Source: Nemophila menziesii (taxonomy: Eukaryota; Streptophyta; Magnoliopsida; Boraginales; Hydrophyllaceae). From it: a stretch of DNA of 64,000 nt. The stretch spans positions 2,108,001 through 2,172,000 of the forward strand of contig JARWIR010000051.1 in assembly GCA_029959085.1 (NCBI GenBank), given 5' to 3'. The number at the start of each line of letters is the position of its first letter. The first letter of the stretch is position 1. The notes beneath the pieces were generated by a model. The model did not search any database, was not told where the DNA came from, and saw only the letters and a list, made by a program, of their open reading frames with translations. The translations under genes and the position numbers were made by a program. Below, piece by piece: positions 22,441 through 32,051 of the stretch.

Positions 22441-23721
22441 ACAATTTTTATTTATTGACCTTCCCTGTGTCTAATTATACTAAAGCCTTTAAACTTGACC
22501 TTACGTGGCTAAAAATCCCTTCGTGTAATAATGTCATTTCAAGCTGCCTGAACAACTCCTTGAATTTTAGTGGACCTCCCCATACTAAACTCTCTAAGAG
22601 ATTAGTTAGGTACATGAAGACTATCTTAAGATGGAAGAAAGCGAACCTTAGAAACAATGCTACAATGATTAATCTCCTCACTAATAAACTTAAAAATTGA
22701 TGTCCAGCTGTCCATTAGGACTGTATGGATCCTCCCTCCAAAATAATAAACATGGGATTTACACTAGTAAGTCAGGTTATTCCTAAGCGGTTATAAATAA
22801 TATTCTCCCTCCAAAATTTCCTACTCCTTCATTGTGAATGGGCAAGAAAAATGTGGTGTTTGTCACCCTTACATTGTAGTGTTGATCCCTCCTCTATGGT
22901 AGGACTCAATACTTGGATAGGGGAGTTACTAGATAGAGGTGTGAATAAGAAAGATAAAACAAAACTTTCACTTACTATTATAGCTTGTTTATGTTCTATC
23001 TGGATTATGCGTAATAAGAAAGTTATCGAAGTTTCCCCTATCAACTTTGATACTGGATTAGCCCTAATGTATTCTACTTGCAGGGACATTTTTTGTGATG
23101 ATGAAGTAAATTTGGAGAGTCCCTCATTCAATCCTGCTATTGATGCTCCCCCTTGAAAGTCTTTATCCCCTACATGGATTACACCTCCCCAGCACGAAGT
23201 CAAGATCAATGCTGACGCCTCCTTTATCCCTGGTAAAGCTTTTTCTGTCGACGTGGACCGATAGTATAGGTGAAGTAATTTCTGGTTTCTCCATGAAATC
23301 TTCTGCCTGTACTAGTTTTGAGGCGAAAGCAAAAGCTCTTCGTAGTGCTCTACGTTTTGCTATTGACCAAGTCCTCCCTTGCACCAGTGTTGAAACTGAT
23401 ACTGAAGCAGTTGTTAATGTCATACATTCTTCTGGCGTGTCCTGCTCTTGGAATAACAGGCCAATCCTGGAGGATATTAAAAGTATGACTAAAGCCCACC
23501 CCAACATCAAGATTCGTGGGATAAGAAAAACTGCTAACAAAACTGCTTATTAGATAGTTAAATCTTTTTCTATGATGTCTTTACCTATTAATTGGGTATG
23601 TAGTTTACCTATTGATCTTAAAACTTTACTATGTAATGATATTGGTACTTTTGACACAAATGGAGTAGGCAGACTACTATAGCTTTCTCTATTTACATAA
23701 GTTTATTTTGCCTAAAAAAAA
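22441..23721 (+). pseudogene. LINE (L1-type) remnant with RNase H, internally deleted
   Basis: Plus-strand fragments of a plant non-LTR retrotransposon ORF2. 22455-22700 matches the linker between endonuclease and RT (KAFKLDLTWLK...LVRYMKTILRWKKANLRNN). 22851-23156 fits the region after the zf-RVT domain. 23180-23680 is an RNase H of the RVT_3 type: VKINADASF (first Asp), a frameshift, FEAKAKALRSALRFAID (Glu), VETDTEAVVNVI (Asp) and a degenerate C-terminus. The whole RT between 22700 and about 22800 is missing. An A-run at 23714-23721 marks the 3' end. Confidence 0.75.
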
Positions 23722-24068
23722 TTGATCATATATTTTTAATTTATGATATAGGGACTACAAATTTGATATGAATTGTGAGTTGTCCATTATGAATCATTTC
23801 AAGGTAATAAAATAAATTTTATTTAATGTTAAACTAGGCTATCAAAACCTATTTTTTTATCGACAATAATGTATAATAATGTTAACTCAATTTCGCAATG
23901 GGTGCCTATGATATTTCACATCAAATAATAAGCCAATAATTAATCTTTGTATATAATGGAGTTCCAAGTTTATTTGATATCTTCTAATACTCATATTGTG
24001 TTAGTTGATTTGAAAGTCAAATACTTACTTCTAAAACTAGCAAAACCAATCTCTGTTGCAGATCTAGA
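23722..24068. other. AT-rich spacer without a recognised feature
   Basis: No open frame, repeat or element end can be supported between the two LINE fragments. Confidence 0.5.
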
Positions 24069-24800
24069 GTTCTAAATCTGAAGACGTGGCATTAGATAAA
24101 AGCTTTTATTGCAGCCCAAATGTCATTCTACCTAACACTCTTAAAACTCCTCTCAGCCCAACACCCAACCCAAACACAAATATTCCAAACCTTATTAATC
24201 AATCTGATAAAACAATTAACCCTAAATCCCCAATCAATCCTATCTTGTCCACCATCAACACCTCTTCTCCTCCTCAAAATCTTCAACCTCCCGATGACTT
24301 CACCACACCCAAACCGACTATATCTCACAACTTCACAACCTCTCACTCGGCCACAACCCTTTTTAGAGATAGTGTGAGCATTGAGGGCTCTCAATTATAT
24401 ATTATGAAAAAGAAATTCTTTGGAGAGTTCAACAACAGAATCTCAATCAAATACAAAAGTATAAAAGGTAAGAAGAACAACACTACTCAATCAAATGATA
24501 AGCGACAAAAAACCCTATGGGCAACAAGAAAAGGAGAATTGATTGAAAGTGTTATTACAGGTAAAGAAAATCAAGAACTCGAAACTACAAATGAAAGAGA
24601 TATTGGTATTGATGAAGCAAGTAGCTCGGGTACGAAGAAGGAACATTCAAGTGCTAACACGGTTTGCGGGGTTGACCTAGATCAACCCCTTCATCCTCAA
24701 TGATACACCTCTCCTGGAACTGTCGGGGTATTGGCAACACCTTGACAATCCATAAAGCTTGAAAAAAGATGAAGATTAAAAGGGTATGGGCTAGAAGCAT
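24069..24800 (+). pseudogene. LINE ORF1 C-terminus and start of ORF2 endonuclease
   Basis: An open frame of about 205 codons (through 24703) opens after a TAG at 24066. It has no convincing ATG at its beginning, so it is a truncated gene. It is rich in Pro, Asn, Thr and Ser, then basic (KYKSIKGKKNN), which fits the tail of a plant LINE ORF1. At 24701, overlapping the stop, a frame opens with MIHLSWNCRGIGNTL. WNCRGxGN is the hallmark start of the ORF2 apurinic-type endonuclease. It decays within about 30 codons. It may be the 5' part of a different LINE from that at 22441-23721, since it lies to its right. Confidence 0.65.
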
Positions 24801-24989
24801 ACTATGGCATGATCGGTAACTTATTGTATTTAATCACGTTGATTCCCAACAATATTTTATTTGTTTTCTTGTGCACAATATTTTAATCTTGTCCAAAGGA
24901 GTCCTACCTTAGTTTCCTTTAACTAATCTTGAGATGCTTGAAAGTCATGTTACCCCTAGGTCTTTAGTACCCAAAATTCACGTTTATTT

Positions 24990-25430
24990 CAATCCAACTT
25001 CGCGTTAGACTCGTTAGTAAGACTATTAGTGGAATTTGTCAATTCTAGGACATTCTCGCGTGTCTTTGTCTAGTAGAAAGCAAAATAATGTTGAAATATT
25101 CACCATCGAGGTGGAATATGTAAGGTCGAAAATAATGTGGCCCATGTCATATGGATGAAGCAAAATTTTCATGATATTGTGCGTAACTATGTAATGTTCC
25201 CATCCGATGTGATAATACGAGTGATATCAACCTCACGAAGAATCCAATTCAACATTCGACAAAAAAACATTAATATCGCATATTCTCACATTAAAAAATT
25301 AGAGACTGGACTAGACTTCGTGAAATTAGCAAACCAATTGGCCGACATATTTACAAAAAATACGTCCTAAAGAAAAAATTAAAAAGATTATGTGTGACAT
25401 AGGAATGAAAATCATCTGAGGTACCCTTAC
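24990..25430 (+). pseudogene. Ty1/copia (SIRE-like) RNase H C-terminus
   Basis: On the plus strand the translation contains LGHSRVSLSSRKQNNVEIFT, then a WMKQ region, and from 25137 ILVTSTRRIQFN-like and NQLADIFTK. These mark the end of copia RNase H (GH..VSW.SRKQN..ALST, LADIFTKPL). SIRE/Maximus-type elements have this wording. Several frameshifts. A purine-rich tract, tccaatgggggagaagaaac, follows at about 25452-25471. The next 250 bp are a candidate 3' UTR. Confidence 0.65.
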
Positions 25431-25639
25431 TTGTCCCCTCTATTCTTAATTTTAATGGTTTCCAATGGGGGAGAAGAAACATTAATATCGCATATCTCTG
25501 AAAATTATAGATGACATGTTTATCGTAAGTAATTAGTATGCATGATCTATGGTGAGTCTAGTTTTTTTTTATTATGTTATATTCTTAGTGGATACATTCT
25601 TGACCTTAAGTTTTATTTGTGATTATATTATGCGAAGAT

Positions 25640-26442
25640 TTGTCAATCATCAATATAGGGGAGAATATTGGTGTAGTAAAAGGTTTGCATGATCTTATTG
25701 TATCAAATATACATGTTTATGTGGTGGTTTATTACATTGGTATACTCATATCTGTTCAATTGATCTTAGTAAGCAAATTTTCAAGATATTGGTGTCAAGA
25801 ATTAATTGAAACAACATGAACGGACCACTGAAACACCAAAGAGTCGAACTGGAAATAGCCACCTTAAAACTGTCCAAACAAAGAGCTAGAGTTCAAACCT
25901 CTAAACAAAAAAAATTAGACCATCGAAAAGCATATATGAAATAGGCAAGAGTATATCAAGAGATCATAACCCTAAGCTATGATATTTTTGGACTGAAGAA
26001 GAGCGTCCAAGTAAAAGGCCAAGACCTTCCACATGTGTTGCTAGAATAAGCGAACCACCAAAGTGCATCTGAAATATAGTCTATATTTAAAGTAGTGGAC
26101 CTCTGATCGTATACAAGCGGACAACCAAGACTAAAAATTATAAGAGGAAACTAAATGTTAAATAGCTATTATACAAAAGGGAAACTAAGAACAAAAAGAT
26201 TGGAATGTCGAGGCAAGGACCGGATATCCAAGGAAAGCAGCGAACCTCTGACATCCAAATCCCTTTTTTGTTTAAAATCACATGACTGTTTGAACTCTCA
26301 AAATCTCCAAATACATGGTAAATTTTTTGAGAAAAAATGGGTACGTTGTTCAACATATTTCAAGCTATCAAAAGCATATCTAGAGCATAATTTAGAGAGA
26401 TATCCTAATAACCCTAGCTACATAATTTTCATTCTTAAGTCC
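25640..26442 (+). repeat. SIRE-like copia LTR, left part (split by element C)
   Basis: Candidate 3' LTR beginning after the PPT-like aataggggagaata (about 25655-25668). It has no genes. It is interrupted by element C; the agtcc at 26438-26442 is duplicated at 48392-48396, where the sequence resumes. The start coordinate is approximate because the other LTR is not in the window. Confidence 0.45.
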
Positions 26443-28012
26443 TGGTGGTCCTTTGTGTGTTCTAAAATAAATGTAAAAGTAATCGAACCACAACCGCAGG
26501 TGTACGGTTGTCCCAAGTAGTAATAAGTGATTCTAAGATCGTTCGCAGGGACGGTTTGGTTAACTACAATGCTTATCAAATAATGAATGGTTGCACTTAT
26601 GAAAGCTAGTAAAAGTTTTAATGATTGATTGTTTGTTTGTTTTAATTCCAAATAATGAAATACTATAAAGGAAATGCAATTAAATACTAAGACGCGAGTA
26701 AATGAATGTGAAACGCAAATATGAGAAGGTAGCACTTGAGAACGCAAGGGATCCTCCTAATCCTATTTCATAACCTATGTTGTTTAAGGGTTAAATCGGT
26801 CAATTACAATGGTCGGGATTCTAAATTCCTTATACTCCCGTCAGGGTGGACAATAAGGCTATCCTAGAGTGTCACTAGTCCCGTCAGGTAAATATGATCC
26901 ACTTTTAGACGATTAAGTTAATTACCACTTTGGCCCTAAAATTAGCTAAGTTCGTCAGAATCAATAGCTTCTATTTTAGATTGAATAAATAAATCTGTAC
27001 CTAAACCCTCCGTCAGGATGATCCACACGCCACATATGTGGAATAGCCTAGATACTAATACCTGTTCTTAGTTCATGACTCCAAAAACAGTAAATAATCT
27101 CAATTTATCGAAAAGAGTAAAAGACCCAATTTAATTTAATTTAACAGAAACCCAAATTCAAATATAGAAGTTCAATAGAATTGGGATTTACCCGTAAAGC
27201 ATTCTCAAGCACTAAAATGAAATTAGCTCATACTAATTAAAAAGAAAACTAAATTAAAAATAATGGAATTCATATTGTCTTACAAAATTAAAGATAAAGA
27301 AAACTTAATTTCCGGAATTGGAATGGCTGAGAATTGAGATATAGACCCTCTCCAGCTCTTACAACTTCTTCTTTCTTCCTTCTGTTGCTTCTCTCTGATG
27401 TTTTTAATTTGTAAAAAGTGAATTGTTCTTAAAAATAGAAGTCAAGGGCTCCTTTTATAAGTGGAAAAACGGATTAGGGCTTGGACTTAAGAATAAATCA
27501 CTAATTAAATGTCCAAACCCAATTTCTAAGCCCAAAATCCCGTAACTGCTGCACCACCTTCACTAAAACGGCTCTAGCCGCTTCGTTATAACTCCGATTG
27601 ACCTGAAATCACTTGCTAAAGTTTCGTAACTCGATAAGGAATCTAATCTCTTCAAGGATCAGCGGCTAAATCATCTCTTAAGTGCCTCGAAATCAGCAAT
27701 CTTTGGCCTGTTTTCCAGATTTGCAGCTCTAAAATCAAATTCTTTCGGGATTTATCTTCAAGTCTTGACTCCATATCACGATCTTTGACTCTCTTCTCGG
27801 ATTCCATTCATAGCTAATATTCAAAACCTACAAACTTTTCACTAAAATACACAAGATTACGCGCAAAAGTTTAATAAATCAAAAATATTAGAAATAAAAT
27901 AGGAATTCCGGATTATTGCATTTTTAACTTAAAAGTTTATCAAAATATTCAATTAAACAAAAAAAATGATGTCTCCCAAGAGTCAAAAATAAGAACATTT
28001 GGGGAGACATCA
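26443..28012 (-). repeat. 3' LTR of element C
   Basis: 1570 bp, starting tggtggtcct and ending ggggagacatca. A TATA-like box (cttataaaa, minus strand) lies at about 27453-27461. It pairs with 46822-48391. Confidence 0.95.
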
Positions 28013-28048
28013 AAACCCCCAACTCAAACCTTTGTCGTCCCGACAAAG
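28013..28048 (-). promoter_or_regulatory. Polypurine tract and hairpin of element C
   Basis: GGTTTGAGTTGGGGGTTT on the minus strand abuts the 3' LTR. The perfect stem ctttgtcg (28030-28037) / cgacaaag (28041-28048), with loop tcc, follows on the plus strand. The stem sequence differs from that of A and B, but the position and shape are the same. Confidence 0.75.
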
Positions 28049-29798
28049 TAAAACAAAACAAATCAAGGGGTAGAAGTAAACGTAAGAACAAATAGGAGCT
28101 AGCAAATACACCTAAAGCAATTCTTAAGATAAATCTCATATAGCAAAACTCAAGGAACTAATATATACATAAACTTATCATTCAAAATCGAACATAAATC
28201 ATCTCAATCATAAAACTAAAGTTGCAATGCTTGAAGGTTACACTTGTACTCATCTCTGTATATTGGCTATAGGGTGGTCATTAATCCTAACTCGCTTTGA
28301 ACGCTCCACCTAGTATATTCCCTATCAACAGAATCATAAATTCACTATGCACTTAGGAATCATGAGGACTTTACGGTTTTAATAATGGCTTAAGGACAGT
28401 GTGGTATGTATATTTGGTAAATTTGAAGTGAGCTTTTGGCTCTCACCTCACTTACCATCAACAATGTCCTCGAGCTTGAGTTTACACTCAAAAATGTTCT
28501 CACTCACCCATTTGACGCACTAATGTTGCGTCCCCATGTCAACCCAATGAAAACTAAGATGATTTCCAAAAATAGTCCACTTTGCCGGTTTATTTTATTC
28601 TTTCTTTTTTTTTGTACAAGATACCCATGAATATTATTTTGATATGAAAGGTCATGTCTCTTATAATTCTTTTCTTTTCTCTTTTTTCTCTTTTTTTTAT
28701 TTTTTTTTCTTTTCAAATCCCGGCAAAGGGTTACAGATAATAATATCATCTTCTATTTTTGTGCCTCAATACAAACACATAAATCCCACCCAATGAATTT
28801 CCCAAATGTGGACCCTCCACCCCAAACTCAAGATCGAGACAAGTCTCAGGGTTGTGATTCAAGTGCGGGTCATTTGGTCATGCCTAATAATCTAAAGGAT
28901 AATGGGCTTATATCGTGGCTACAAAAGAAAAGGCTTAAGGCTCAAAATTGGGCTAAGACGGATAACATTATAATAAGGGATAGCAAGCTAAAATGCTTCA
29001 AATGGCTAACAAAGAACTGCCCCTATCATTTTCCTAAGTACATAGTTCGTTTTTAGTTCATATCTAGGTGGGTTCTCTACTAATTAGGATTTCACGTTCT
29101 ACACACCAAACATATTCCTTAAGTACAAGCTTACTTCATTTGCATTGTTCATTAATTTTTCTATCAATTACCTATGTTCGCATGCAATTCTAAGTGCGTT
29201 TTATATTATTCCCTAAAGTCCACTATTTACTATCATTAATTCATCAAAAGTATGTTTAAAGGGACATTTAAAATCTTCTACAGTCAAACGCAACTCCGAA
29301 AATTATTTTATTAAAAGCAAATAAAACATATAACACATAAAAACTGGGATGAGGCAACGAACCCCACCCCAAACTCAAAAATGAGTCGTGTCCCCATGAC
29401 TCGAAAAAGACTCAACGCAATAAAATAAACTAAACTAAACTAAAACGCGGAAGGGATAGAAAACGTATCTCAACCAGCGCGTGGCTGGTCATCGGTGTTG
29501 CATCCATGAACTTTCTTCTTCGTAAGTAAACCATAGGTGGCGTGTTGAATTGTGCTCACCCCCATTAACATGTTTCAGAGAAGTTCTAGCTCTTTTGTAA
29601 CGTTTCCCAAAGAGCAATCATCTTCACTTGGTTCTCTTCTAACACCTTCACTTTCGCTACCAACTCGCTATCGGTATGCATCTTCTTCTTTGGAGGAGCT
29701 CTAGGAGTTCTTACTGCTCGTAACACTTCATCATGAATATTCTGGACTAAAGCTATACCCATGTTCTCACCAACTACAACACAGTCAATCTCTGCGTC
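28049..29798 (-). other. 3' untranslated region of element C
   Basis: No supported gene. It contains PPT-like motifs near 28817 (ccccaaactcaag) and 29367 (ccccaaactcaaaa). The stem gagtcgtg (29383-29390) / catgactc (29395-29402), with one mismatch around a tccc loop, is conserved in A, B and D. Confidence 0.65.
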
Positions 29799-30814
29799 TT
29801 AACGCGGAACTTTTGCGTCTAAGAACAAAGTAGTGATGGTACAAGGGAATTTGAGATTTTGTTGCGAAGTTGGAATTCTAGCAAATTCCATGATGGTATC
29901 ATAAATCACGCGAGCAACATCCATAGGTTTCTCCTCAACAATACACTTGATAAACAAAAGATGCTCCTTCTTTACTTCCGATATGTGTTTAATTCCGAAG
30001 AAGGTAGGGATTATGAAACGGGACCATACCTTAGCACATGGTAACAAATTACTGCTATACATCTGCCAGGATATCTCTCTCCTTCGGGAATTGGGCCGGC
30101 CCCATCAATAAGAACTTTTCCCCAAAGGGATTCATAATCAAAAGAAGGTTCTTTAAGAGATTCTTGGAAAGGGCATAGTCCAGAAAATTCGGGTAATTTT
30201 AATGATTTACGAATAAGCTCAACGGAGAAAGGAACTACCTTTTTGCGAATCACAACTGCATCTTTGGAGAAGGCCAATCCTTCATAAAAATCTCGCACCA
30301 AGGTAGGAATATACTCAAGCTTCCTTTCTCTCAATTCTTTCCAACCCAATTTGTCACAAGTAATACCATAGTCTTTATAAGCACTAGTCATAATACCCTT
30401 AGGAAGATTCATTTCCTCACCAAACTTCAAAAATTGAATTCTATCACGAACCTGGGTTTCCCACGGAATAAAGACTCTCTTTGGCTTTTGAGCCCATGTT
30501 TTCCTACTCGGAGGTTTTTGTTGTTGCACGGGTTCTTCGGGAACTTCTTGTTCTGTTTCTTCTTCAAACTCTTCCTCCATCTCTTCCTCAACCTCTTCGT
30601 CGCTTTCTTCGTCACTTTCATCAATTAATCAACTCTTTTTTGGATTAGCCTTACTTGGATTTTCCTTTCTCTTCGGAGCAATTGGTATTTGTTTAGTCTT
30701 TTTGGATCGCGAATCCGGAATCTCAATTGCTTGGTCTGGGCTAGCACCAACAGTGTTCCTGTTTCTTGGCAAGGTTCTTCGATAGTTACACATGGAAGCA
30801 GTTCTGTTAGTCAT
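29799..30814 (-). pseudogene. ORF3 of element C (plant transposon-protein domain, downstream of pol)
   Basis: Downstream ORF in the env-like position of Athila elements. It begins at 30814 (MTNRTASM, RRTLPRNRN) and has a basic stretch, then a TGA at 30629-30631. It continues in the same frame with a strongly acidic region (EEEFEEETEQEVPEE) and then a folded domain: RVFIPWETQVRDR, KLGWKELRERKLEYIPTLVR, DFYEGLAF and PFSVELIRKSLKLPEF. Near 30050 the frame shifts to AKVWSRFIIPTFFGI and FIKCIVEEKPMDVARVI. The wording fits the Pfam 'putative plant transposon protein' family (Transposase_32), common in Athila/Tat elements and of unknown function. One nonsense codon and one frameshift make it a pseudogene. 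I see no membrane anchor. Confidence 0.65.
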
Positions 30815-31182
30815 CTCTTTTCACCCCAAACTAAAAACTTCAAATAGTGAAAAGGCTAGAGAAAAGCTTAGAACTTTGATGTTTTGAGGCTTTAAACTTG
30901 AAGAATATGGTGGAATATGAGATGGGTTAAGGTTAATTGAGAGGAATTATGGAAGAATTGGGTTTAATATCAAGGTTAATTGATAGTTACACGTGGAAGC
31001 AGTTCTGTTAGTCATCTCTTTTCACCCCAAACTAAAAACTTCAAATAGTGAAAAAGCTAGAGAAAAGCTTAGAACTTCGATGTTTTGAGGCTTTAAACTT
31101 GAAGAATATGGTGGAATATGAGATGGGTTAAGGTTAATTGAGAGGAATTATGGAAGAATTGGGTTTAATATCAAGGTTAGGA
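30781..31182. repeat. 201-bp tandem duplication in element C
   Basis: Two adjacent copies (30781-30981 and 30982-31182), nearly identical: both run from gatagttacac to atcaaggtta. The unit spans the N-terminal codons of ORF3 and its upstream leader, including one ccccaaact motif. The high identity suggests a recent duplication. Element D has a single copy. Confidence 0.9.
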
Positions 31183-31384
31183 AGAAGAAATTTGTGGAGA
31201 AAAGATGAAATTTGGTGATGTTTTGGAGAAGATATGAGTTGATTGTGTATTTTTGTGATGAAAGAAGGCTTGGTTTGATGATTTAATAGTTGTTTAATGA
31301 TGATTTTCGGAGTAGGTGGAGGAAAGGATTCGGAATATGAGGTTGGCTTGGAAAAGGAGGCAAAAAACTAAGTTTTGTAGGCTA

Positions 31385-31830
31385 AAAACCGCCTCTCGCT
31401 ACAGCGCACCGGCTAGCCGGCGGATTCGCCGGCATGCCGGTCGCGAAGGCGGCGAAAAAATTACTAAATTCGTTTTGTTTTTACCTCAGACGCAAGCTAC
31501 CTTGCGTCATTGCTGACGCAGTGATCAGAGACTTCATCCTCCTTGGCCGGCTAGCCGGTCATCTGACTGGCATGCCGGCGGCATGTCGCTGGCGCACTTC
31601 GAGACGCAGCGTTCTTGCGTCGTTGCTGACGCAATGGTCAGAAACTCGTTCGTCATTGGCCGGCTAGCCGGTCATCTGACCGGCATGCCGACGGTTCCTC
31701 GCTGGCGCAAATCGAGACGCAGCTATGCTGCGTCATTGCTGACGCAGTGGTCAGAGAGTTGGGGTCTCTCAGCTCATTTGGCCGGTATGCCAGCCAGCTC
31801 GCCGGCTAGCCGGTCAAACCTGCTGTGGAC
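31385..31830. repeat. GC-rich palindromic repeat array of element C
   Basis: Four copies of the perfect palindrome ccggctagccgg (31409, 31547, 31660 and 31802), spaced 138, 113 and 142 bp. Nearby are copies of ccggcatgccgg or close variants (31429, 31568, 31680). The linkers carry cgctggcgca...gagacgcag...gctgacgca...ggtcagaga, which match the linkers of the element D array. It lies between the integrase end and ORF3. Open frames across it (31316-31861) are not genes. Confidence 0.9.
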
Positions 31831-32051
31831 TCCAAATTTTTTCGTTTTCTCATCGTTTTGACCCCAAACTCATGACCATTTTACCCCTGATATCATCAAA
31901 AACAAACACCCTTCCTCATTTCTTAATAATAAACACTAAATTCAACGAAAGTTAAACTAATTTACACTACGAAAATTGAAATACTAAGTCTAATATACAA
32001 GAAATTGGCTTTTGTTTAACGTCGTTAAGCTCGACGGGTTACCTCGTGCTT

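Noticed and set aside
24128..24394. Minus-strand frame opposite the LINE ORF1
   Set aside because: A shadow of the plus-strand coding fragment; no family.
26418..26747. Open frames of 109-113 codons at the left ends of the C LTRs (also 46785-47126)
   Set aside because: LTR sequence; the frame crosses the LTR edge into unrelated flanking DNA.
31316..31861. Arginine-rich open frames on the plus strand
   Set aside because: Translation of the palindromic array of element C; not conserved as protein in D.
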